From contig JAZLLK010000036.1 of NCBI GenBank assembly GCA_045598105.1, positions 1 through 63,186 of the forward strand: a stretch of 63,186 bases of DNA, read 5' to 3'. The notes below the pieces were generated by a model. It saw only the letters and a list, made by a program, of their open reading frames with translations, was not told where the DNA came from and made no database searches. Origin of the DNA: UBA1205 sp045598105 (lineage in GTDB: Bacteria > Bacteroidota > Bacteroidia > Bacteroidales > WCHB1-69). Shown here in pieces: positions 50,746 to 58,922 of this stretch. Position numbers and translations under genes: made by a program. How positions within the stretch are numbered: the first letter of the stretch is position 1; each line of letters opens with the position of its first letter.

Positions 50746-52818
50746 ATGATAAGTAATAAACTCTTAAATCCTAAAAGTATAGTAGTGGTAGGTGCATCAA
50801 ATGATGTACAAAAGCCGGGTGGCAAAGTGTTAAAAAACCTTTTGTCCAGTAATTTTAAAGGCACTGTGTATGCGGTGAATCCAAAAGAAGAATCAGTACA
50901 GGGTATTCAATGTCACCACAAGGTGGAAGAATTGCCTCAGGTAGATTGTGCCATATTGGCTATAGCAGCCAAATATTGTCCTGCTACGGTAGATGTATTG
51001 GCTTTAGAGAAGCAAACCGGAGGTTTTATTATACTTTCAGCCGGATTTGGTGAAGAAAATGAAGTAGGTGCCATTTATGAAAAGCACATAGTGGATACTA
51101 TTAATAAGGTAGGCGGAAGTCTTATAGGACCTAACTGTACCGGTTTTCTTAATACCAATTATTGCGGAGCCTTTGATGCTCCTATTCCCACTTTGGATCC
51201 TCACGGTGTGGATTTTATTACCGGTAGCGGGGCCACTGCAGTATTTATTAAGGAATACGGTATTTCCAATGGTCTTACCTTCAATAGTGTATGGGCAGTA
51301 GGTAACTCTGCTCAGGTGGGTATAGAGGATGTATTGGAACATTTGGATACTTCTTTTGATCCCGTAAACAGCTCCAGAGTGATAATGTTGTATATGGAAA
51401 AGGTAAGCAATCCTCAAAAGTTGCTTAAGCATTCCCGTTCTTTAATTAATAAAGGATGTAAAATAGCTGCTATTAAGTCCGGTGGTTCCGCAGCAGGCAG
51501 TCGTGCTGCCAGCTCGCACACAGGAGCATTGGCTACCAATGACGCCGCAGTAGATGCTTTGTTCCGCAAGGCAGGTATAGTTCGTTGTCAAAACAGGGAA
51601 GAGCTCACCACCGTGTGTGCCATATTCATGCATCCGGAGGTAAAAGGCAGGAACATGGCTGTAATTACCCACGCCGGCGGTCCTGCCGTAATGCTCACCG
51701 ATACCTTGTCGAATAACGGTATGGATGTTCCTCACATAGAAGGTCCTAAAGCTGACGAATTGTTGGGTAAATTATTTGCCGGTTCTTCGGTAGGTAATCC
51801 TATAGACTTTTTGGCTACCGGTACCGCCGAGCAGCTGGGGCATATTATAGATGCCTGTGAAAATGACTTTGATAATATAGACTGCATGTGCGTAATATTC
51901 GGTTCACCCGGATTGTTCCCTAACTGGGAGGTATATAAGGTGCTGGATGAAAAAATGAAGACCTGCAAAAAGCCTATTTTCCCCATATTGCCGTCTATCA
52001 TTAATGTAAAAGAGGAAATAGCCGATTTTATTAATAATAAGCACAGAATTAACTTCCCTGAAGAATGCGTATTCGGAAATGCATTGTGTAAAGTGTATAA
52101 TACACCCAAGCCTCAGCCCGAAAATGTGGAGTTGCCTCAAATAGATGTGGCTCGCATACGTCGTACCATAGACCGTTGCAATGACGGCTATATGGAAATA
52201 GCTGATTACAACGAATTATTAGATGCTGCCGGCATAGCCCGCAAACGCAGTGTGGAAGTAGATAAAAAAGAAGATGCTCTTCAATTTGCCAAAGAAGTGG
52301 GTTGCGGTAAAGATACCCCATTGGTAATGAAAGTGGTAGGTCCTCTGCATAAATCCGATGTGGGTGGCGTAACGCTGAATGTACGTGACATGGATACCGT
52401 AAGCAGAGAATTTGACCGTTTGATGGCCATAAAAGATACTTATGCAGTGGAAATGTATCCTATGCTGGATGGTACTGATGTGTATATAGGTGCCATAAGA
52501 GATGATAAATTCGGTCATCAGGTGTTCTTTGGATTGGGCGGTATATTTATAGAAGTGCTGAAAGATGTACAGTCGGCACTGGCTCCTATATCGGCAGCAG
52601 AAGCCAAGGAAATGCTCACCAAACTTCGCGGATATAAAATACTGCAAGGTGTTCGCGGTCAGGAGCCGGTGAATATAGACCTGTATGCCGATCAGGTGGC
52701 AAGAGTGAGTGCATTGGTAATGGCAGCTCCCGAAATAGCTGAAATGGACCTCAATCCTTTATTGGGTAACCCCAGAGCCGTGGTAGCTGTAGATGCACGT
52801 ATTCGTCTGCAAAAATAA
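50746..52818 (+). CDS. Acetyl/acyl-CoA synthetase (ADP-forming), fused alpha-beta
   Basis: The enzyme converts acyl-CoA, ADP and phosphate to the free acid, CoA and ATP, a substrate-level energy step in fermenters. The 690-aa protein carries the CoA-binding domain first (SIVVVGASNDVQKPGGKVLK), succinyl-CoA-ligase-like domains with the phosphorylated His in AASSHTGALATND (His258), and an ATP-grasp domain at the C-terminus (TPLVMKVVGPLHKSDVGGV, VFFGLGGIFIEVLKDVQSAL, AEMDLNPLL). Subunit order and fusion match the bacterial/archaeal ACD type. It leads a run of four genes with the DUF2147 gene 6 bp later. Confidence 0.9.
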   Translation: MISNKLLNPKSIVVVGASNDVQKPGGKVLKNLLSSNFKGTVYAVNPKEESVQGIQCHHKVEELPQVDCAILAIAAKYCPATVDVLALEKQTGGFIILSAGFGEENEVGAIYEKHIVDTINKVGGSLIGPNCTGFLNTNYCGAFDAPIPTLDPHGVDFITGSGATAVFIKEYGISNGLTFNSVWAVGNSAQVGIEDVLEHLDTSFDPVNSSRVIMLYMEKVSNPQKLLKHSRSLINKGCKIAAIKSGGSAAGSRAASSHTGALATNDAAVDALFRKAGIVRCQNREELTTVCAIFMHPEVKGRNMAVITHAGGPAVMLTDTLSNNGMDVPHIEGPKADELLGKLFAGSSVGNPIDFLATGTAEQLGHIIDACENDFDNIDCMCVIFGSPGLFPNWEVYKVLDEKMKTCKKPIFPILPSIINVKEEIADFINNKHRINFPEECVFGNALCKVYNTPKPQPENVELPQIDVARIRRTIDRCNDGYMEIADYNELLDAAGIARKRSVEVDKKEDALQFAKEVGCGKDTPLVMKVVGPLHKSDVGGVTLNVRDMDTVSREFDRLMAIKDTYAVEMYPMLDGTDVYIGAIRDDKFGHQVFFGLGGIFIEVLKDVQSALAPISAAEAKEMLTKLRGYKILQGVRGQEPVNIDLYADQVARVSALVMAAPEIAEMDLNPLLGNPRAVVAVDARIRLQK

Positions 52819-52824
52819 TAAGAT

Positions 52825-53250
52825 ATGAATAAATGGCTGTTGATTGTTATAATGGCAATTTGCAGCATAGCTGCTGCCCAAAATGCTGATGACATTTTGG
52901 GCAGGCAGTTTTTTCGTACCGACAATAAGGCCATAGTAACTTTCTGCAGGCAAAATGACAGCATGTATTGTGCCCGCACCACATGGCTGCAGGAGCCAAA
53001 TGATAAATATGGCAAGCCGCGTACCGATAAGTATAATCCTGATGACAAATTGAAGGCACGGCCGCTTATGAATATGGCGGTGATGTATAATTTGCGGTAT
53101 AAAAACGGTGTATATACCGGCACGGCTTATCATCCTGCTCACGGGCTTACCTGCAAGGTGAAACTATGCTTGGATAATAGCGGAAATATGAGTATAACAG
53201 GTTATAAGTGGGGCATACACCGCACCGAAACCTGGAAAAAAGTAGAATAA
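52825..53250 (+). CDS. DUF2147 family exported protein
   Basis: The 141-aa protein has a signal peptide (to SIAAAQ) and the single beta-barrel-like domain of DUF2147: ADDILGRQFFRTDNKAIVTF, YKNGVYTGTAYHPAHGLTCK, VKLCLDNSGNMSITGYKWG and a final HRTETWKKV. Relatives are periplasmic; the function is unknown. It starts 6 bp after the synthetase and ends 15 bp before rfbB. Confidence 0.8.
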   Translation: MNKWLLIVIMAICSIAAAQNADDILGRQFFRTDNKAIVTFCRQNDSMYCARTTWLQEPNDKYGKPRTDKYNPDDKLKARPLMNMAVMYNLRYKNGVYTGTAYHPAHGLTCKVKLCLDNSGNMSITGYKWGIHRTETWKKVE

Positions 53251-53265
53251 AACATAAACGTAAAA

Positions 53266-54318
53266 ATGAAAAAAATATTAATCACAGGAGGAGCCGGATT
53301 TATAGGCTCGCATGTAGTTCGATTGTTCGTTACCAAATATCCCGAATATCACGTGTATAATTTGGATAAGCTGACGTATGCCGGGAATTTGGAAAACCTG
53401 AAGGATGTAGAGAACATGCCTAACTATACCTTTGTAAAAGGGGATATTACCGATGCCGCATTTCTGCAGCAATTGTTCCAAAAAGAACAATTTGACGCCG
53501 TGGTGCATTTGGCTGCCGAATCACATGTGGACCGTTCCATTACTTCTCCCATGGATTTTATATATACCAATATAGTAGGCACCGCTAATTTGCTCAATGC
53601 CGCTCGCGGCATATGGGCCAATGATTATGATGCTCATCGTTTTTATCATATTTCCACCGACGAGGTGTACGGAGCCTTAGGTACCACCGGCGCTTTTACC
53701 GAAACTACGCCTTATAGTCCGCATAGCCCCTATTCGGCTTCTAAAGCCGGTTCGGACCATTTGGTGAGAGCCTATCATGATACCTTTGGTATGAATACCG
53801 TTATATCCAATTGTTCCAATAATTACGGACCTAACCAGTTTCCTGAAAAGCTGATACCTCTGTTTATTAATAACATATTGCATAATAAGAGCCTGCCCGT
53901 GTACGGCATCGGCATGAATGTGCGTGACTGGTTGTATGTGGAAGACCATGCCAAGGCCATAGATACCATATTCCATAAAGGCAGAAGCGGTGAAACCTAT
54001 AACATAGGCGGTAACAATGAATGGACCAATATAGATCTTATAAAGAAGCTGATAGAAATAATGGATGAGGAGTTGGGCCGTCCTGCCGGTACTTCGTTAT
54101 CACTTATTACCTATGTAAAGGACCGTGCCGGTCATGATTTACGATATGCCATAGATGCTTCCAAACTGAAACGTGAGTTGGGATGGAGCCCGTCAATTAA
54201 ATTTACCGAAGGCTTCCGCCTTACGGTAAAATGGTATTTAAATAACCAGGCATGGCTGCAGAATGTTACCTCCGGTAATTATCAAAAATATTATGAACAA
54301 ATGTATGCTAACCGCTAA
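53266..54318 (+). CDS. rfbB: dTDP-glucose 4,6-dehydratase
   Basis: The enzyme makes dTDP-4-keto-6-deoxy-glucose, the precursor of rhamnose and other deoxysugars of surface polysaccharide. The 350-aa extended SDR protein shows the NAD-binding GGAGFIGSHVV, the substrate motif AAESHVDRSITSPMDF, the catalytic TDEVYG, YSASKAGSDHLV (Tyr-x3-Lys) and SNNYGPNQFPEKLIPL. The other rml genes are not next to it, so the pathway is scattered. It is the third gene of the operon. Confidence 0.95.
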   Translation: MKKILITGGAGFIGSHVVRLFVTKYPEYHVYNLDKLTYAGNLENLKDVENMPNYTFVKGDITDAAFLQQLFQKEQFDAVVHLAAESHVDRSITSPMDFIYTNIVGTANLLNAARGIWANDYDAHRFYHISTDEVYGALGTTGAFTETTPYSPHSPYSASKAGSDHLVRAYHDTFGMNTVISNCSNNYGPNQFPEKLIPLFINNILHNKSLPVYGIGMNVRDWLYVEDHAKAIDTIFHKGRSGETYNIGGNNEWTNIDLIKKLIEIMDEELGRPAGTSLSLITYVKDRAGHDLRYAIDASKLKRELGWSPSIKFTEGFRLTVKWYLNNQAWLQNVTSGNYQKYYEQMYANR

Positions 54319-54333
54319 ACGGTTATAAATAAC

Positions 54334-55062
54334 ATGAAGCAGTGGATAATAGTTTTTTTGATATGTCTTATGACAGGTGCCCGGGCACAACAAATGAAAA
54401 TAGCCGCTAAGGCCGTGCCCGGCCAAAATGAAATAATAACTACCGTAACCCTGCTGAATGTGCCCGTGAACGGACGTATGCGTTATCAGCAGCGGCTGCC
54501 ACAGCAGGTAAGCGTAAAATATACGCATTTAAAAGGACTGCAGTGGGATACGGCTGATAATATACTTACCTGCATAGCCTTGCAGACCATAGCCATAGAT
54601 TCCTTTAGCTTCAGTTTTACGGTACAATATGCCGATGCCGGCAAAAATATAACGTGGGGTGAGGCCGCACTTATGTATGAAACAGCCGACAGCAGCGTGC
54701 AAAAGCTAAGCCATAGTGCTTCATTGCTTATGTTGGAATGTGAACAGCCTGTGCCTACACAGGAAGGAAGGGTAGTGGTGAGTGAATGGGGCGAAGTAAA
54801 AAAACGGCCTGCCGATACCGTTTGCCCCATTACCGATGCCGATAATGTATATTACGTACAGGTATCGGCCAGCCGCGGACAGCAGTCGGTAGCAGAGCTG
54901 AAACGTAAGGCCTGTATTCAAACGGGGGATAATATGTATGAAATGAAAGACAATAAATACTATTGTTACCGTATAGGACCTTATTATGCCAAAGAAACAG
55001 CTATGGAAAAACTGAAGTACTATAAAACCCGATTTAAAGACGCTTTTATAGTTAAAAAGTAA
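54334..55062 (+). CDS. SPOR-domain exported protein
   Basis: The 242-aa protein has a signal peptide (to TGARAQ), a beta-rich middle domain (about 25-130: IITTVTLLNVPVNGRMRYQQ, ITWGEAALMYET) and a C-terminal SPOR domain (about 170-240: NVYYVQVSASRGQQSVAELK, YCYRIGPYYAKETAMEKLKY). SPOR domains bind denuded septal peptidoglycan, so a division-site location is likely. It starts 15 bp after rfbB and is the last gene before a terminator. Confidence 0.8.
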   Translation: MKQWIIVFLICLMTGARAQQMKIAAKAVPGQNEIITTVTLLNVPVNGRMRYQQRLPQQVSVKYTHLKGLQWDTADNILTCIALQTIAIDSFSFSFTVQYADAGKNITWGEAALMYETADSSVQKLSHSASLLMLECEQPVPTQEGRVVVSEWGEVKKRPADTVCPITDADNVYYVQVSASRGQQSVAELKRKACIQTGDNMYEMKDNKYYCYRIGPYYAKETAMEKLKYYKTRFKDAFIVKK

Positions 55063-55096
55063 ATGTAAATATTTTTAAAATAAATAATATATATGT

Positions 55097-55133
55097 AAAA
55101 AAGTACGGAAAATTCGTTTTTTGTACTTTTTTT
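55097..55133 (+). terminator. Terminator of the acs-DUF2147-rfbB-SPOR operon
   Basis: AAAAAAGTAC (55097-55106) pairs with GTACTTTTTT (55123-55132), with an inner AAAA/TTTT pairing. Confidence 0.75.
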
Positions 55134-55256
55134 ATTGAAAAATATAATAACTTTTTTTGCCTGAAGACGTGTGCGACCGATGTGCTTTTAATTTAAAAAA
55201 TGTTGCAGTGCTAAAATAAAAATGCCTTTACCATGGCAGATGTGTAAAAAAAATGT

Positions 55257-55264
55257 TATCTTTG
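55257..55264 (+). promoter_or_regulatory. -7 promoter element of the FG-GAP/mltF/CoADR operon
   Basis: TATCTTTG followed by CC, 29 bp before the GTG start at 55294. Confidence 0.7.
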
Positions 55265-55293
55265 CCTTTTATAGTAGTACAAAGGATATATAA

Positions 55294-57483
55294 GTGAAAA
55301 AGTTGTATTGTATATATATGATATGCTGCATAATAGCATGTTCTTATGCCCAGCAGCCTTACGGGTTTACCCTTGGACAGGCTCCTGTGGTAACGGTGCC
55401 GCATGGTGGGGAACTGCCGTTGGCTTTTGCCGGAGGCTGTAACAGCATGCAGGCTGCCACCATGGATTGTAATATGGACGGCATGCCCGACTTGGTGCTC
55501 TACGATGTGCAGGGCAGCATAGTAAGAGTGTTTTTGCGGGAGGGCAGTGCATGGGTGTATGCTCCGCAATATGCCCCCTGTTTTCCTTGCTTAAAAGGGT
55601 TTATGCAGCTTATAGACTTTAACGGCGACGGTCGTGAGGATATATTCACCTATGGCAATGCCGGCATAGCCGTGTATAAGAATGTGTCGGATACGCCATT
55701 GGCTTTTGAGCTGTTTACTCCGCAAATTATGTCGGTGTATTATACACAGCCTGTCAACCTGTTTTGTACCGGCGGCGACTATGTGGTAATACAGGATATG
55801 GACGGTGACGGTGATGTGGATGTGTTGGCGTTTTGGTCGCTGGGCATGTATGTGGACTATCACCGTAATATGTCGGTAGAGCGTTATGGTAACAGGGAGC
55901 ATTTGGAATATGTGGCCGCCGACCGCTGTTGGGGGCATTTTGCCGAAAGCGGCGAAAACAACGAAATAAGTCTGCACAGCAACTGTAACACTGCGGCGGT
56001 GCCGCAAAAAGATACGCGGCACACGGGCTCCACCATGCTGGCCGCCGACTTCAGCGGCAACGGACTTACCGACCTTGTGTTGGGTGATATGGACTACCCC
56101 GGCCTTACCCTGCTCTATAACGGGGGCACGGCTGATACCGCCTACATTACTTCTATGGATACCGCTTTTCCTTCCTATAATGTGCCGGTACACCTGTATT
56201 CCATGCCGTGCCCCATGATGCTATACCTGCATAGTGATACTATAAAGGATATGCTGGTGTCGCCGCTGGATCTCTCCTATACCAAATCGGAAAACAAGGA
56301 AAGCATGTGGCTGTATACCAATACCGGCAGCCGCCAAAAACCATATTTTAGCCTTACTACCAAGTCGTTCTTGCAGGAAGATATGCTTGATTTCGGTTCC
56401 GGTGCCTTCCCCTTGTGGGTAGATGTGGACGGCGACGGCCTTACCGACCTGCTTGTGGGTAACTATGGCTACTATGACAGTGCCACTCCCACCCCCTATA
56501 GCCTCACCTGCCATTATTCGGCCGCCGTGGCCTGCCTGCATAATACAGGCACGGCTGTACAGCCTGCCTTTGAAATGGTAACCGATGACTTGTTTGGCCT
56601 GCGGGCCAAGGGCTACACAGCCCTGTATCCCGCCACCGCCGATGTTAACCATGACGGCAAGCCCGATATATTTCTGTGCACCGGTAGCGGTGAGGTGCTC
56701 TATTATGAAAACCACAGCACCGCCGACTCGGCATTTTTTGCCGAAGGCATAAGCCTGAATATAACATTGCCGGCCTATTCCTCCATAGCCATGGCTTATG
56801 TGAATGATGACAGTATAGCCGATATGATAGTGGGTCGTAAAGACGGCACTATAGACTTGTACACCGGCTCTTTGCAAGTCGGTTTGCCGCATTATACCCT
56901 GCATACCCCCGGCTGGGGTGAGGTGAACGTGCGTGATATGGACGCATCATATTACGGCTACGCCGCCGTAAGCGTGTGCGACAGCCACCTTATAACAGGC
57001 AGCGAAAGCGGTAACATATATGTGTGCCTTATACATAATGGTCAACTGTTGCCACAAAGCAAACACCTGTATTATTTAACGGAACATAACGGACATTTTA
57101 TACAGGAAGGTAACCGTACCGCTGCCGCTATAGCCGATATTAATAACGACGGCTATGCCGATATGGTGGTGGGTAACTATAGCGGAGGATTAGCATGGTA
57201 CCATGGCTGTAAGCCTGAATATGTACCGGTGAGCGTAGCGGAAATTACGCCATCGGATACAAAAATATGGCTCTACCCAAGCCCTGTGGCAAGCAAGTTG
57301 TATATACAGGGAGTATATAATATAGTTAACGTGGAAATATATGACATTACAGGCCGAAAACTTATAAGCATGCCTTCTCCCTATGAGGGCATAGATATGT
57401 CTGCCTGTACGCCCGGCCTGTATGTGGTGAAAATATACACGGATCATAAGCAGGTATTTACCCGTAAAATAATAAAACAATGA
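55294..57483 (+). CDS. FG-GAP/VCBS-repeat surface protein with T9SS type A sorting domain
   Basis: The start is GTG at 55294, with a signal peptide to CSYAQ. The 729-aa protein is built from FG-GAP/VCBS-like repeats, each with a calcium-binding D-x-D/N-x-D-G loop: MDCNMDGMPDLVLYD, DFNGDGREDIF, DMDGDGDVDVLA, DVDGDGLTDLLVGNYG, DVNHDGKPDIFLC, DINNDGYADMVVGNYSG. The C-terminus (LYPSPVASKLYIQGVYNIVN ... GLYVVKIYTDHKQVFTRKII) is a type A sorting domain for type IX export. It is probably a surface adhesin-like or cofactor-binding protein; ligand unknown. Its stop overlaps the mltF start (ATGA). Confidence 0.87.
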   Translation: MKKLYCIYMICCIIACSYAQQPYGFTLGQAPVVTVPHGGELPLAFAGGCNSMQAATMDCNMDGMPDLVLYDVQGSIVRVFLREGSAWVYAPQYAPCFPCLKGFMQLIDFNGDGREDIFTYGNAGIAVYKNVSDTPLAFELFTPQIMSVYYTQPVNLFCTGGDYVVIQDMDGDGDVDVLAFWSLGMYVDYHRNMSVERYGNREHLEYVAADRCWGHFAESGENNEISLHSNCNTAAVPQKDTRHTGSTMLAADFSGNGLTDLVLGDMDYPGLTLLYNGGTADTAYITSMDTAFPSYNVPVHLYSMPCPMMLYLHSDTIKDMLVSPLDLSYTKSENKESMWLYTNTGSRQKPYFSLTTKSFLQEDMLDFGSGAFPLWVDVDGDGLTDLLVGNYGYYDSATPTPYSLTCHYSAAVACLHNTGTAVQPAFEMVTDDLFGLRAKGYTALYPATADVNHDGKPDIFLCTGSGEVLYYENHSTADSAFFAEGISLNITLPAYSSIAMAYVNDDSIADMIVGRKDGTIDLYTGSLQVGLPHYTLHTPGWGEVNVRDMDASYYGYAAVSVCDSHLITGSESGNIYVCLIHNGQLLPQSKHLYYLTEHNGHFIQEGNRTAAAIADINNDGYADMVVGNYSGGLAWYHGCKPEYVPVSVAEITPSDTKIWLYPSPVASKLYIQGVYNIVNVEIYDITGRKLISMPSPYEGIDMSACTPGLYVVKIYTDHKQVFTRKIIKQ

Positions 57484-58901
57484 CGATGAGTAAGCGAACT
57501 GAGATATACATTATTACTTCCCTATGCATAGCGCTTATAGCCGTTATAGCGGTTATACTATGCACGGTGCAAATGCGTAAGCATCACCAAAAGGAGGCAT
57601 ATTATACCTTTGAACAGTTGCAGCACCGCGGGGCCATACGCATAGGCGTATTCCATAACTATACCGACTATTTCCTCTACCATGGCAGGGCCTCGGGTAT
57701 GCAATACAATATGAGTCATAAAATGGCGAAACATTATCGCATGCAAGCCTATTATATAGTATATAACAGCTATCGTGAGGCCTGCATGGCCCTTATGCAG
57801 AATAAGGTGGATATGCTGGCGGTGGGCTTTGATAATGCCATGGCCGACAATGCCATGCTTGCCCTCACCCTGCCCTATGCCACCACACGGCAGGTGCTGG
57901 TGCAGCGTAAGCGTCATCACTGCATTAGTACCGATAATTATCCTCATTTGCAGCCGGTAAGTGCTGACAGCACTTACCAAATGCTATTGCTGCGTGATAT
58001 GTATTGCGTCAATCCTTCACTCACCCTGCTTTCACATTTAAGTGACGCCACCTGGCACATGGTATCAGTATATCAGGGCGGATACGGCCGTATGTTTGCC
58101 CTGCTTGATAGCGGCTATGCCGATGCCATGGTGTGTAATGAGCACACGGTGGCCGCCTATATGCCTCAGCAACACAAGCTGGATACCCTCCATTTGCCGG
58201 GGCCGGCACTAAGCCTGCGATGGGCAGTGCGCCGGGATAACAGTACCCTGCTTGACAGTATTAACACATGGCTTGCCGGTTATGTGCAGTCACGTGCCTA
58301 TAAGGCTCTGTGCAAAAAAACAGTGTATCAGACTTCTCAAATAAAATATCGCAAAAACCTGCGTAATACCCGTATATCAGGGGTGGATAACCTGTTTAAA
58401 TACTATTCCAAACGGTATAATATAGACTGGCGTTTTGTAGCCGCACTGGCCTATAGAGAATCGCATTTTAACCCCAATGCCGAAGGGGCGGGCGGTGCCG
58501 CCGGCATAATGCAAATGATGCCCGAAACAGCCGCCCACCTCGGCCATGACAGCCTGCAATCGGCCGATGTACAAATAATGGCCGGCTGTAAGCTTATATC
58601 CCGGCTGGTAAAACGCTTTAAGGCCGCCAACGTGCACAATGAAGACCTGTACTTCTACGTGGCAGCCGCCTATAATGCCGGTCACGGCAATATAGAAGAA
58701 GCCATGCGCATGGCCGAAACCATGCACCTGAACCCCCGCTCATGGCGTGATGTGGAAAAAGCCATGATAAGTATGGGTGATGCCAAGCTGATGAAACAAT
58801 ACCATCACCGATGCTTTTATAAAGGTAAATTTACCGCCCACTACACCCACGAGGTAATGATGTCGTATATGCATTATATTAACATGATAGATATAGAATA
58901 A
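57480..58901 (+). CDS. mltF: MltF-like membrane-bound lytic murein transglycosylase
   Basis: The 473-aa protein has one N-terminal membrane anchor (about 8-30, IYIITSLCIALIAVIAVILC), a periplasmic solute-binding-like domain (about 45-290: GAIRIGVFHNYTDYFLYHGR, NKVDMLAVGFDNAMADNAML) and a C-terminal SLT domain (about 310-470). The SLT domain contains the catalytic Glu in AALAYRESHFNPNAEG, GAAGIMQMMPETA and YVAAAYNAGHGNIEEAM. It cleaves glycan strands with 1,6-anhydro-muramyl ends. The ATG overlaps the preceding stop by 4 bp, so it is translationally coupled to the FG-GAP protein. Confidence 0.93.
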   Translation: MTMSKRTEIYIITSLCIALIAVIAVILCTVQMRKHHQKEAYYTFEQLQHRGAIRIGVFHNYTDYFLYHGRASGMQYNMSHKMAKHYRMQAYYIVYNSYREACMALMQNKVDMLAVGFDNAMADNAMLALTLPYATTRQVLVQRKRHHCISTDNYPHLQPVSADSTYQMLLLRDMYCVNPSLTLLSHLSDATWHMVSVYQGGYGRMFALLDSGYADAMVCNEHTVAAYMPQQHKLDTLHLPGPALSLRWAVRRDNSTLLDSINTWLAGYVQSRAYKALCKKTVYQTSQIKYRKNLRNTRISGVDNLFKYYSKRYNIDWRFVAALAYRESHFNPNAEGAGGAAGIMQMMPETAAHLGHDSLQSADVQIMAGCKLISRLVKRFKAANVHNEDLYFYVAAAYNAGHGNIEEAMRMAETMHLNPRSWRDVEKAMISMGDAKLMKQYHHRCFYKGKFTAHYTHEVMMSYMHYINMIDIE

Positions 58902-58922
58902 CACAACAGTAAACCATATATT

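Noticed and set aside
55591..56904. Long minus-strand open frames (about 200 and 227 codons) opposite the FG-GAP gene
   Set aside because: They lie wholly inside a well-supported plus-strand gene, have no promoter box and encode His/Tyr-rich low-complexity proteins typical of antisense shadows.
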